A stretch of 64,000 nucleotides of DNA from Sophora flavescens (Eukaryota > Streptophyta > Magnoliopsida > Fabales > Fabaceae): NCBI GenBank assembly GCA_030762895.1, contig CM061070.1:36545652-36609651 (forward strand). The letters run 5' to 3'. Shown here piece by piece: positions 45,673 through 56,716 of this stretch. The position numbers and the translations under genes are program-made. The stretch's first letter is position 1. Each line of letters begins with the position of its first letter. Below the pieces are notes generated by a model that was not told the origin of the DNA, did no database searches, and worked only from the letters and a program-made list of their open reading frames with translations.

Positions 45673-45856
45673 ATAAAAGATCGTGGGTGATCTGGTTGAC
45701 AATGTAATTTTTTTTTATATTAACAAACCATCAAAATTAAACTTATTTTCTTAACTGATTGAGATAAAAGATCGTGGGTGATCTGGTTGACAATGTAATT
45801 TTTTTTTTTATATTAACAAACCATCAAAATTAAACTTATTTTCTTAACTGATTGAG
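45673..45856. repeat. Direct tandem duplication, 91-bp unit twice
   Basis: Units 45673-45763 and 45764-45856 (ATAAAAGATCGTGGGTGATC to TTAACTGATTGAG) are identical except for the length of a T run. Confidence 0.92.
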
Positions 45857-46929
45857 ATTTAGTGGGCTATGAAATCTCAATAGGTTAAGAAACACATTAA
45901 AATAATAGTTACTTCACTATATGTTTCAATGCTTTATTTGACTTGTCATCTGTATGTGATGAAGTATTTAGAAGTACTTTTCTTGAAGCTATACTTACAC
46001 GGCATATGAATTAGTCCTAAGATTGAACTGATCATGACACCTCTACCTTTCGTGCCCCATCAAAATGACCACCGAAAATTTAAAAAAAAAAAATGCTTAA
46101 AAATTAGCAGTCAAATGCTCTATACATTGGCATGTTTCAAATTCTCCCTCATTTTATTTTATTCATTGTTTTTAAAAAAAATAAGAAGGCATTGTTTTTT
46201 AGTTCCATCCATATTACTGTTTGGTATCTTCACTAAGTGAATTGACTGAGAATATTAATGGAGTGGGAAAACAATTTAATTAAATGTACTTACGCTTTTT
46301 TAAAAATTCAGGGTAAGTAATTTTTTTTCTTCAAAAAACTTCAAACAAATATTTTGAAACGAAGATACTATTTATTTCTTATTACGAAAAAGAACATACG
46401 CGTTTGATTCCGGTTTATGCTTGTTGCTAATTGCAGTTTTTAGTTTTTACATGGTGATAAAAAATTTGGAAACCAATTTCTCTTGTCAAAACGTTTGATG
46501 AACGACGGGCACATTTGGATGCTTTATGCATTGCCATGTTTCAAACTTAGGGCATTATCACTTTGGATTGGCCAACTTCCTTTACATGCTTTGTTCTACA
46601 CTAGTTTCTTCGAGTTTAAAGGAGATGAGCCAAAAAGAGCGAATTTTGAGATTGCATATTGGTATGGATCGTGGAAATATAGGTGCATATTATCCTCCAT
46701 AATTAATGTTAAGGTTCTTTTGCGTATCCATCTTTCAAATTTCAATTACAAAATCAATTAACATCGTTAAGTTGGATACATGGTTGGAAACTGGCGTGAA
46801 TGTATTGATGCAACTAACTCGCAAAGCAGGAGCTTAGTAACATCTATGTGGTCTCTGGCTTTGCTCTATTCTTTTAGTTGCCTTTCTTTAGAACACTTGA
46901 TGATACTAACTTCATGAACATGGGTAGTT

Positions 46930-47231
46930 CCTGTGAGATGAAACCATTTTAGTTGGGGCTTTGGTGTTGTAAGTTAGATCTTCAACCTTATTGTGTATCA
47001 CCTAGTATAGGTGCTTTTGTACTCTAGATTGCTTACCTTGTTACTTCGTTGTATTCCCCTTATTTTATACGAGTTCGAGTATCTCTTATACTCATTAAAT
47101 TATATTTTTCTAAATAAAAATCTGCTATAACTAACGGATTTGACAAACCAAACAAACTCTTTGTAAATGAGTTTGAGTATATATCTTTAGTACTCAGTTC
47201 ATGTATATAACTTTTACTTATAAAAAAAAAT
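46930..47231 (+). mobile_element. LINE-type 3' ends (short relics)
   Basis: GAGTATCTCTTATACTCATTAAAT followed by an A-rich tail (47083-47118), and a second similar stretch with TTTAGTACTCAG and a run of A (47165-47231). Plant L1 3' ends commonly carry this GAGTAC...GTACTC hairpin before the tail. No RT remains. Confidence 0.45.
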
Positions 47232-47414
47232 CACATGCATGTATAGTTTCTACAATGATTATGCAAGCATAAGGAAATTTTTTCTTTTGAAAGGACTTTA
47301 TTTTAGACATGACGTTTTAAGATTGAAAGTTCTCCAATAACCTTATGACTATAGCTTAGAAACTGCTTCATTTTACTAAGGTCGCAATTATCAGATGTGA
47401 TAAATATAAGGAGA

Positions 47415-48914
47415 CACTACAACAAAATAGACTTTTAATAACGCACCTTTAATAGCATTTCCGTGTGGAAATGCTATTAAAAGTGATGGGGGACTTTTAA
47501 TAGCGTTTCCCTAAGGGAAACGCTATCTTAGGTATAACCTAAGATAGCGTTTCCGTGTGGAACCGCTATTAAAAGTGTCACTTAGGAAAAGATAGCGGTT
47601 CCACACGGAAACGCTATCTTAGGTGATACCTAAGATAGCGTTTCCTTCAGGAAACGCTATCTTAGGTATCACCTAAGATAGCGTTTCCTGTAGGAAACGC
47701 TATCTTAGGTCTTCCCAGTAAAATTAGACGTGCGTTCGGCTACTCCGGATACACTGTCAGGTTTCGTTGGGTTAGCTCAAGCTACTCCGGATACACTGTC
47801 AAATTTTTGCCCTATGATGCTGTCTTCTCATCACCCATAACAATCGCCCTCTGTCTTCTCTTCTTCTCATCACCATCAAACCCTCAAATGTTCCAATTTT
47901 TGCCCTCTGAAAATCTTTTCTCATCACCACCAAACCCTCAAATCCTTCACCCATTTCCTCCTACCCACAACAATCTTCCCTTTTTTCTTCTCATCACCAA
48001 AAAACCCACCATCATCACTCTTTGTTTGATCTTTCATCAAGCTATTGGCGATCTGGGCAAGTGAGAAGCCTGAAGACTGCGGCGCGACGATGGCCTTGAC
48101 AAAGAAGTGGGACGAACGGCGCCACCGGCAAGGCAGATCTGTGGTCATGGGGTTTAGATCCGAGTTTCCAAGTTCCAGATCACAACTTCCCCTCACGAGT
48201 TCCAGATCTGGGCAAGGGAGAAGCGAGGCTTCCGACGGTGTGACGACGGTCTTACTCTCCAGCGATGGCGGTTCAAGAACGGCGATGGGCAAGGCGAGAT
48301 AAGGGGTTTTCAAGTTCAAAATTTTTTTATTATGTTTTTAATATTTTACCGATATTATAATTCTAGTTGTCAAAATTTCTTCATTCAATGTTGCTGCAAT
48401 TTTTTTTCCGAGATCATGTGTGGTTAAATTTCATGTTCACCTTCTTCTTCTGATTTTCATTCATTCAGTTTTGTTTCCCTCTGATTTTGAACACATTTTG
48501 AACAATTGTGTTGACTGAACAATTGTGGTTTTTTTGTGTAAATATGCAGGAATAATGGATGTAAAAGTTAAGAAATAAAATTTAAAAAAAAAAGGGCTTT
48601 AGATAGCGTTTCCTTGTACAAACGCTATCTAAAGTCAGACTTTAGATAGCTGATAAAAACGCTTTTACTTTCTCAATCTAAATCGACTTTAGATAAGCGT
48701 TTGTATAAGGAAACGCTATCTAAAGTCAGACTTTAGATAAGCGTTTGTATAAGAAAACGCTATCTAAAGTCACGCTATCTAAAGTCACCTATTAATAGCA
48801 GTTCCTAAATGCTATCTTTGCTAACGAGTTTTAATAGCGGTAGAATAGATAGCGGTTACAAACGCTATTAAAAGGCATACGGAAACGCTATCTAAAGTCT
48901 AATCTGTTGTAGTG
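47415..48914. mobile_element. Non-autonomous CACTA element, 1.5 kb
   Basis: Ends CACTACAACAAAATAGACTTT and, on the other side, the complement CACTACAACAGATTAGACTTT. It is flanked by the 3-bp duplication AGA (47412-47414 and 48915-48917). Subterminal repeats are GATAGCGTTTCC and GGAAACGCTATC. The centre (47730-48300) is of different, GC-richer composition with open frames on both strands (47924-48319 minus, 48045-48302 plus), none recognisable. No transposase. The subterminal motif differs from the 38414 element, so it belongs to a different CACTA family. Confidence 0.9.
47430..47720. repeat. Hairpin-rich left subterminal region of the small CACTA
   Basis: Consecutive perfect or near-perfect inverted repeats: CCTAAGATAGCGTTTCC pairs with GGAAACGCTATCTTAGG twice in about 100 bp (47627-47709), with loops of 2-4 bases. 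The right end (48600-48905) has looser versions. Confidence 0.9.
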
Positions 48915-49449
48915 AGAGATGATATTCCTTTAGTAAAAATAATTAGGTAAAAAAATAGTGTGTTTGATATGTCGTGCTAAGATGGTTGTATATGCAAGAA
49001 TATTTAGAGAATTTTTTTACTTTCCCATTATATTCTCCATACGTAAATACAGACACTAATCCCTCGCATCAAATAAGATCATAAAGACAATAAAACTCTT
49101 CCTCAAGAGTTACTAGAATTTAAAATATTGAAATAAAAGTTTTTTACTTTTTATTTCTTGTTTATCCGAGAGAAGCGAAGATGAATTTGAAAAAGAATTT
49201 CTAGGGCCAATGGCACACCAAGTAGGTCATTTTATATACATTTATTTCCTGCGTATGGTACAATCAATATCTTGTGAAGACAACTAAAGTGACATCCCAT
49301 CCACAACCCTAAACCAACCCCTTCCTTCCTTGTCCCACTCCACTTTCTTATACATATCTTCTCTACTTTTCTGTGCTTGATATTTATGGGTTCTTGCATC
49401 AAATTATATTGGTGGTGGCCATCTTCCACACAGTAAACAGTACCCTTTC
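48915..49449. promoter_or_regulatory. MYB gene upstream region
   Basis: AT-rich sequence between the CACTA element and the MYB start codon. It presumably contains the promoter and 5' leader. I cannot pick a TATA box with confidence; TTTTATATACAT at 49230-49241 is a candidate. The CACTA element ends about 535 bp from the ATG. Confidence 0.4.
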
Positions 49450-51222
49450 ATGGAGGATTCTTCAGCAGCTGGTTTAGCAGGTGAGGACACCAAGACTTGT
49501 CCCCGAGGTCACTGGAGACCCACTGAGGATGAAAAGCTCCGGCAACTTGTTGAACAGTATGGTGCCCAGAACTGGAATTCAATTGCTGAGAAGCTCCAAG
49601 GAAGATCAGGTATATATGAATCTGGTATCATCAAGTTAGATTATATAGCTTTCCCCTTAAAATAAATTGAATCTTATAGTTGGAGATCTATCTAATTCAA
49701 GGTGTTAGCTAATACTATTGCACCTAGAGCTAACTAGAGTCTAGAGTATTACATCATGTAATATATTCAAAAAATATATATCAATATATATTTCTTCCAT
49801 CGTCTATACATGCATTAATTCAATGAAAACAATGTTAGATGGGTTCGCAGTTGCAACGGAAGCTGAGATATAAGGTTTTGATAGTCTCCGAAATTGCATA
49901 GTGACCATAATTGTAGTTGTATTGACATGTTTTTTTGCAATTATTTACAATAAGAAAAGAACACAACGTGACCGTAATCCCGATTGTAATTTAAAACCTT
50001 AGACCTATGTATAAGAGATTTGAACAAATTTAATTTCAAACAACTTCCACTTCATAACACAAAGTACATATGTACATATTTTGTATTATAAAAATCATAT
50101 ATATCAGTTACAAAATATATGATTGGTTAGTTGGTTAGGAGTTAGTTACGTATGGTTAGTCTAATCAAGCTTTATAAATAAGAGACTAATGTACATAATT
50201 CATCATCTTTTTTAGTATGGTTCCATAATTCTCATATGGAATCATATTGAAAAAGATGATGAATTGTGTACATTAGTCCCTTATTTATAAAGCTTGATTA
50301 GGTTAACCATATGTAACTAACTGCTAACTAACTATCTAATCATATATTCTGTTAAGCAGGAAGTTGTAGATGTTTATAAAACATTTTTCTTTCACTATGA
50401 GAAACCTAAATCGTATTTCTTGTTTGCATATTCTGAAAAATGAGCTTCCTTTACTTCTTTGAAGGGAAAAGTTGCAGATTAAGGTGGTTCAATCAGCTTG
50501 ATCCCAGAATTAACAGAAGGCCATTTACAGAAGAGGAAGAAGAGATGCTACTTGCAGCTCACCACGTTCATGGGAACAAGTGGTCACTCATAGCTAAGCT
50601 CTTCCCAGGTCGAACTGATAATGCTGTGAAGAATCACTGGCATGTTATAATGGCACGAAAGCAAAAGGAACATTCTAAACTATGTGGGAAGAGAAACTTT
50701 CAAGATATTTATAATGATTCCAACACTTCCTCATCTAATAATAATTTCCCTGAAAATGGATCAAAATCTCATGAACTTTTATTCAGCTCAAGTTCCAAAT
50801 TCATTGACTTTAGGAACCTCAATAACATAGATAGGGTAATTGCATCAGAATATTCAACCTTCACAAACAATTCTCCTAATGCATCATTTAGAAAAGAAGG
50901 GAGAGATATTTACCTTTCTGAAAGATCAAAAACCTCCTCAGATAGATTTCTCTATAGAATTTATCCAAATCCTTCATCCAAATTCTCTATAGAATTCACG
51001 CTTCCAAGCTACAGGAGGGTTATTGTTCCAAATGATTTTGGATCCCTTGGTTCTTCAGAGGATGGAAGGATAAAGGGGGATATGATGAGTTTCTGTGATA
51101 ACTCAACCACATTCACAAACTTGAGGGCTTCTTCTAAAGAGCAAGTAGATGAGTCCAAAAGTATTGAACACAAAGAAGTTCCCTTCTTTGATTTTCTTGG
51201 TGTCGGTGTCTCTTCATCATGA
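49450..51222 (+). CDS. R2R3-MYB transcription factor, subgroup 21-like (two exons)
   Basis: Exon 1 is 49450-49609 and exon 2 is 50465-51222, joined through a split Gly codon (donor AG|GTATAT, acceptor AAG|GG). The predicted length is 305 residues. R2 has Trp at 22, 42 and 61; R3 has Phe 74, Trp 93 and Trp 112, the canonical plant R2R3 spacing. Stretches such as SCRLRWFNQLDPRINRRPF and GRTDNAVKNHWHVIMARK, plus the C-terminal FFDFLGVG, resemble the Arabidopsis MYB52/54/56/105/117 group (subgroup 21). Members act in the nucleus in secondary-wall, boundary or seed-coat programmes. The bHLH-interaction signature is not visible. The middle region is Ser/Asn-rich. I see no frame damage. It is the only intact host gene here. 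Confidence 0.92.
49610..50464 (+). other. Intron of the MYB gene
   Basis: 855 bp, GTATAT...TTTGAAG. It contains a repeat-like segment at 49845-50005 (CGATTGTAATTTAAAACCTT). Read on the other strand, that segment resembles the AAGGTTTTAAATTGCGGTCGC stretch at 51498. It also holds the fold-back at 50115-50349. Confidence 0.88.
50115..50349. repeat. Fold-back (MITE-like) element in the MYB intron
   Basis: Arms of about 100 bp pair with each other. The left arm reads GATTGGTTAGTTGG, then AATCAAGCTTTATAAATAAG and ATTCATCATCTTTTT; the right arm carries the complements. The loop is about 30 bp (TGGTTCCATAATTCTC). Transcribed with the gene it would form a long hairpin. Confidence 0.88.
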
Positions 51223-52737
51223 TAACAAGTGAAGCATATTTAACCTCCATTATAAATAACTATAGCATAGTTATCCACTTTCACTTCATAATGAAAGTTT
51301 TGCAATTCTAGATTATATTTATGCATGACTGCATGAGGCTCACAATTGTAAACCTTTCAATTTAGATACAACTTTGATGCCTCATTTTGTATAGGTTGTA
51401 ATTAGAGTGATGAGAAAAGATTCAACTCTTTTGTCCTAACGAATTTCATGCATATTCTAGAGTGTAGGTCAGATGGAAGATGTAAGCATCACGGCCAAGG
51501 TTTTAAATTGCGGTCGCAGTTGTGTTGCATTTTTCATTATTGCGGAAAAATGTGACCGATACAGTTGCAATTTCGGTCGCAATGCAATTTCGGTAACTGC
51601 CAGAACCAACACGTCACGACCTAGATTCCGGTTTCGGACTCATATTTGACACATTGATCACAAGCGGATCTATATATATTTTAGGAGGGGCCCTGGCACA
51701 TGATGTCGAAAAACTAGGTATTAAGACAACAGTCTTGAAAAAAGCTTTTCGTGCATATATAATACGTCCAAAAATTTCATCCGGATCAAAAGTTATGGTC
51801 GTTCAAAAATTTGTTGACCGTTTGAGATTTCGGTTACCTGTCATGTCCAAAAAGTCATCAACATGACACACCCAATACGTGTTGAACCATGGTGATGGGT
51901 GGAAGGGCCGAGCCATGGGGTCTACTTTGGGTGACTAGATTATTATATATATTGATAGATTATTATTGATGTAATTAACTTGTAAAACAAATAATTATAA
52001 ATATTTTATATGAAATTTGGTGCGTATATATATGTTGAATGAAATTTAATTTTTATAGTTGGTCCCTCCCATCATTTAAGTCCGGCTCCGTCCCTAGCTA
52101 CTGAGCTGGTTAGAGGAACACATTAGCTGCGCGTTGTTATAGATGAATATGAAGGAAGTACCAAGGTATCGGAAATGTGCAGCCTTTGACAGAAATTTTG
52201 TAATGTCAACTTCGATCATGAGCTTTTAGAAAGAACAAAAAGTGGAGCCAGATGCATCTATATCTCTTCTGCCACATTAACATATGCTAACGATTGCAGG
52301 GTTGTCTTATAAATGAATGCAATGCATGCATTATTCCTTCTCTGCTCGATAATTCATGAGACCGGTGCCCTCGTTCTTGTAGCATGTATACGTCTGCGTC
52401 GCAGAAATATGGAGATTAAACCGTACTGGTACTGCAGTAATTTATTTGTTAAATCAATGAGGAGATTGCATTGTAAGATGCACCACCTAAGTGGTGCACT
52501 CGTGGTGCATAATCTGGTTCGTACAGATTGCCACGAATTGTTTCCGGTCAAAGTGTAATTAATCCAAGTGATGATTTGCATGGTTTAGATTGTATTATTT
52601 GCATGATATATCACTACACCACTTTGCTGCGTGGTGCACCATAGCCTTCATCCTTCATCCAACATTGATTTTAGATGTCCTATTTGAGGTGCCTTCTATG
52701 GTGCACCAGTCACCAAAGTGAAATAGTAGTGATATAC
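51223..52737. other. Gene-free stretch downstream of the MYB gene
   Basis: The start presumably holds the MYB 3' UTR. 51498-51650 is a repeat-like segment (TTTTAAATTGCGGTCGCAG, ATTTCGGTCGCAATGC) related to one in the MYB intron. The 70-codon frame at 51654-51866 has no recognisable motif. 52478-52720 holds inverted GCACCAC/GTGGTGC motifs (for example GCACCACCTAAGTGGTGC), a possible small fold-back element. Confidence 0.4.
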
Positions 52738-53403
52738 TATTCAAGTGGTAAAATCTGGACCATCTAAATTGTCACTTGAATTTTTGTCTTTTCAACCAAA
52801 TCTTGGTTTGTCAAATGGTAAAACTATGACTTAAAGTATTTGTATTTGTAAAATATGACATAGTATTTTTGTTTTTTATTTGTAATTATAAAATTAACAT
52901 TTAATTTATATAATGAATAAAATATTTTATTTTAATTTAAATATGATAAAATATAAAAACATTTAATAAAAAATAATAATAGACTTAAAAATATTTAAAA
53001 TTATAATTAAATATTATAATTAATGTATTAATAATATTGAACGAATATTGCTTTTAAACATTCAATCAATTTACTAATTATTCCCAAAAAAAAAATCCAA
53101 ATGATTCTTGTGTTCAATTTAGTTGTTTGTTTTAAATAAATAATTGTTTTATTTTTCAAAATAATGAAAAAAAAAATTGGTTTAATAATATTTTATTAAA
53201 ATTATAATAAAATATTTTAATCATTGCATAAATTAAATATTAATTTTATAATTACAAAATAAAATATAAAAATATAATGTCTTATTTTGCAAATGCAAAT
53301 AATTTAAATCATAATTTGATCATTTAACGAACTAAAAGTTGGTTGAAATGTCAAAAACCCAAGTGCAATTTGGATGGTCCAAATTTATCACTTGGACGAT
53401 GAA
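52738..53403. mobile_element. Long-armed fold-back MITE, about 660 bp
   Basis: The left arm (CAAGTGGTAAAATCTGGACC, then TCAACCAAATCTTGGTT and the AT-rich part to about 52945) pairs imperfectly with the right arm (ending GGTCCAAATTTATCACTTGG). Arms are about 200 bp. Between them is an AT-rich spacer without coding potential. No transposase. The superfamily is not determined. Confidence 0.8.
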
Positions 53404-53534
53404 CTACTGCACAACGTTGGTGGGAATTAGACAACAACCTTATTTGTAGTCTGTTATGCCCACTGGGGTTTGGTTAATTAACAATCTAGAATTAATATTA
53501 AAGAAGGCAAAGATTGATTCATCTTTCATATATT

Positions 53535-53718
53535 CACTTCAAGAAAAATTGAGCTGACCAACAGCCCAAAACTATCGAAATCCATCACAAAATGGTGATT
53601 CCCGACGGCCTTGCGACGGTTTTGGATCTGTAGTATTTATGCTTGTCTCAAATGTTTTCGGGTTTTTGAAAAGGCCGTCGGTAATAGTCCGTCGAAAATC
53701 ATTATATTTCTTGTAGTG
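53535..53718. mobile_element. Miniature CACTA element, 184 bp
   Basis: Left end CACTTCAAGAAAAATTG (one change from CACTA), right end complement CACTACAAGAAATATAATG. 3-bp duplication ATT on both sides (53532-53534 and 53719-53721). Subterminal GACGGCC and GGCCGTCGG motifs. Too short to code. Confidence 0.85.
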
Positions 53719-53974
53719 ATTTATCAGGTAAAATATGTTTGAATGTTTTTTTTTCTATTTAGAATGTTGTTAAAAACATAAAATAGTTTCTAGTTAAATT
53801 GATTAATATTTGCTTTTTTGTGAGTACCCTTTTAATGTATTTTCTTCGCCTTTATAAAAAACACGATTGTTATTTTTAGAGATGTTTATGCAGATATGAA
53901 AATAAAAGCCCAAAGCAAAGCTCACGAACTATAATTTTAATTACTTTTGTAGGAATTAACTTATTTCATACGTA

Positions 53975-54265
53975 CATCGCATCGGAATAAGGGATATAGT
54001 ATGGCATTCTGTCATTCGGTGTCTTTGGTTGATGAGAAATAGATCTTTTATGGTGCTTGTTTTGATTTGATAGCAGTTTTGGATGACATAAAGTTCTTGT
54101 CCCGGGGCTGATCTATTAAAAAGGAGGGGCGGGATAGAGGTTTGGTTTTTTTCAGATTGGTAGGAAAGTGTTGTAGTCATTCTTAATAGTTCTATTCTTT
54201 TGTATATGGAATATTTGAGTACCTCTTGTACTCGTTAAGTAAATTTTTGCTTATAGAAAAAACAA
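53975..54265 (+). pseudogene. LINE 3' end with RT C-terminal relic
   Basis: On the plus strand the frame reads IVWHSVIRCLWLMRNRSF and VLDDIKFLSRG, with stops. This resembles the end of plant LINE RT proteins, where WHxxxWxxWLxRN and a DxIKxxSWGW motif precede the stop. It is followed by GAGTACCTCTTGTACTCGTTAAG and an A-rich tail (54215-54268). Only the last few hundred bases of the element are present. Confidence 0.65.
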
Positions 54266-54589
54266 ATTTCCCATGGTTGTTTTCATACGGATACTAAATC
54301 TAAAAAATGTGAACTATAAAAAGAAGATATTGTAAAAAGTGCGTTGAGCAACATCTCAATTATGTAGAATTTATAAATATTCTAGAATCAATAAAAAAGA
54401 CAACCACGTGAAGCTCTCGTCACCACATTCTCTATGCATTATTGATAAAATCCTAAGAACTTTGTGTTACTTTTTCCATTAATTAACATTGTTGAAGTTG
54501 TTGTCAATGCGTTTTCGCAGTGGTTGTAATTGTGCATTTGGTATCATTCGTTGAACATATGTGTGTATACTAGTTGTTGTTGAGGATGA

Positions 54590-55331
54590 TTGTCTGATTG
54601 TGCTGTTAGAACCCTAGTTGACACCCTAAGGGGTACACATTTTGGATTTATGTTGAGAATACGGTATATGGTTACCGAGTTGCGTTGTGGATGCTTCGGG
54701 CATCATAAAACATGTAAGATGAGATTGGTACCGGCGTCAACTTAGGATGGTTGTGCATTGCATAAGTTGCCAAGTGGCGGGACGCGTGAATGGAAGTCAT
54801 GCGAGGTTGGCATACCCGGGTGCGGGTACGAAATATGGAGAGGGAAGGTTCTGGGAACCTTGGGGATGTACTCCGGTCTGGAACGATCTACAGTGACTAG
54901 TGATTTGCACCCACTATGTCGTGATCCCCGTGGAGGTTTGACTATCCCGACGTCTGACCCAGAGTATTCCAGTCGCAGGTGGACCTTATGAGGAGACCAA
55001 GATACCCCTATTGGAGATTGAGCTCATAGGAGGAAGCACCCTATTGGTCACGGTGAGCAGAACGATACCCTAGACAAGCCAACTGACATTCTTTGGGCAA
55101 GGAAGGCCTGTGAGAGAGAAAGAGAATATGTGGGAATCAGTATTCCCTGTGAGAGTGATCGACCAACATGCATAGGAGTGTGACTCCTTATAGGATTTGA
55201 TCCTAGATGTGGGATGAGGATGCTTGTAAATGGTTGACTTGAGAGATGTTTTGTATCTGTGGATCTATGATGTATGTTAACATGTTGTATTGTGCCCCAA
55301 TCCCGTTTATAATGTCGTTTAGATTCTTATC
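54590..55331 (+). repeat. Gypsy LTR-like fragment
   Basis: GC-richer sequence with features seen in Tekay-type LTRs: GAGTTGCG...GATGCTTCGGGCATC, ATACCCGGGTGCGGGTACG, and GGAAC/CGGTC segments like 4380-4560. It is cut on the right by a Sirevirus LTR. Boundaries are approximate. The preceding 54266-54589 shows no feature. Confidence 0.5.
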
Positions 55332-55561
55332 TGAAATGGCCCAAAACAACACTAGAAAGGGGGTTGAATAGTATTTTCGCAAATCAAAGTTTTTCAAGCA
55401 CAAAACAAAATTCAGTGCAGATAAGACGCTTAGACACAGACATCTTTTTAAGCAAAATGAATATCAGCTAGTTACACTCCCCAGTTAGTTAGCAGAAAAG
55501 ATAAGTAAACTCAATAAAAAATAAGGAGCTAGGGAAAGAAAGTACTCAAAGATTTATCCTA

Positions 55562-55746
55562 GTTCACCCCCAAACTTTGGGCTACATCCAGTCCTTGGCT
55601 TCACCAAGTTTTAGCACTATAACTTCACCCACAAAATTTGGGCTATATCCAGTCTTTAGCTTCACCAAGTTTTAGCACTATAACTTCACCCACAAACTTT
55701 GGGCTATATCCAGTCCTTGGCTTCACCAAGTTTTAGCACTATAACT
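55562..55746. repeat. Three tandem copies of a 61-bp unit in the LTR
   Basis: TTCACCC-CAAA-TTTGGGCTA-ATCCAGTC-TT-GCTTCACCAAGTTTTAGCACTATAAC repeats three times with few changes. The other Sirevirus LTRs here have it once. Confidence 0.92.
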
Positions 55747-56716
55747 TATCAAGGTTACAAACGAGTATTATTTGCACACCTAGCCTCTCCAGGCTTAATA
55801 CAAATATTATTTTCACACATTGCCTCTTCAGGCTCAACAAGTATTCTTGAAACAAGCCTCTTCAGGCTCAGAGAGTTTTGTGAGTTGTTTGAAGCACAGC
55901 TTCAGGTTTACAATAGCAATTCAACCAATTTACACTTCAGTAAGTGAATATAGACTTGAGATTTAGTGAGTTGCAGATGAGTTCTTCTCTAAATGATTTA
56001 AAGTATGAGAGAAGATGATAAGAGTCATGATAGCTTTCATCTATTTGTAATCTCGATGTGAATAATGTTCTTTTGAATAAGATTGCTTTCGCAGTATTTT
56101 GAGTGTTGTAGCTCTTTGCTTGCTTTTGTCAACAACTGCTACTTTAGGTCTTCCACATCTTCAATTTATACTAGAGCACAAGAGATCCGTTGAGATGTAA
56201 TCAGAGGTCTTCGTTCTTTATCCTTTGGATAATAGCCGTTCTAACTTAACAATAAATGCAGAAGAACGTTGGAAATCCTTTGGTTGACCACAGAACATAG
56301 TAGATATGCTTTCCTCGCTTTGGGTAGCTTTTCTTTCTATTGCATAAGTGGCATTTCTGCATCATAGCCATTTGTCTTTTCTTCTTTCTTCTGGTCTCGA
56401 TAACGGACAAGAAATAGATTAATGTACTCCTTTTGAGTTAATTAAACATTTCCTTAATCAAACCGCTTTTCATCGATATTCCAAATATTTTCTTCATAGA
56501 ACATTTCCTTCGTTTGAGCGTTGCTTCATCCAAATGAGATAAGCTGAAGCTCCATAAAGTAATGCTTCACGTCTTTAAGGCTTAGTCATGAAAAACTTGA
56601 ACATCCTTCATGTTCGTAGAGTATTTCTGACAAGAGTGAGGTTCTTAATTATGACAGAAGTCCAGACACATCTTGATGCACTCAGACGCTTCTTGATATA
56701 ATTCTGTAATGAAGAA

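Larger units (their letters stand above)
44707..47414. other. Gene-free stretch with decayed repeats
   Basis: No convincing gene. 44707-45063 holds GATAGCGCTATCG-type motifs and ends TTGTTATAGTG at 45063, which looks like the right end of an older CACTA-type element; related AATAGCG motifs occur at 32050-32140. 45195-45290 has short near-duplicates of GTGGTAAATGTTATT. 46100 and 46505 share a roughly 30-bp stretch (ATTGGCATGTTTCAAA, ATTGCCATGTTTCAAA). 46930-47110 and 47160-47231 look like LINE 3' ends. Confidence 0.45.

Noticed and set aside
46483..46761. 92-codon frame as a small gene
   Set aside because: No recognisable motif, no intron or promoter context, and part resembles 46100-46150, suggesting a repeat.
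47807..48302. Genes within the small CACTA element
   Set aside because: Overlapping open frames on both strands with no family features; possibly captured leader sequence but not supportable as genes.
49610..50464. Exon extension reading through the exon 1 donor (frame to 49665)
   Set aside because: Read-through destroys the R2 repeat; the GT/AG pair restores exact R2-R3 spacing.
51654..51866. 70-codon frame downstream of the MYB gene
   Set aside because: No known motif; adjoins repeat-like sequence.
54758..54991. 77-codon frame
   Set aside because: Lies in a gypsy LTR fragment of GC-rich composition.
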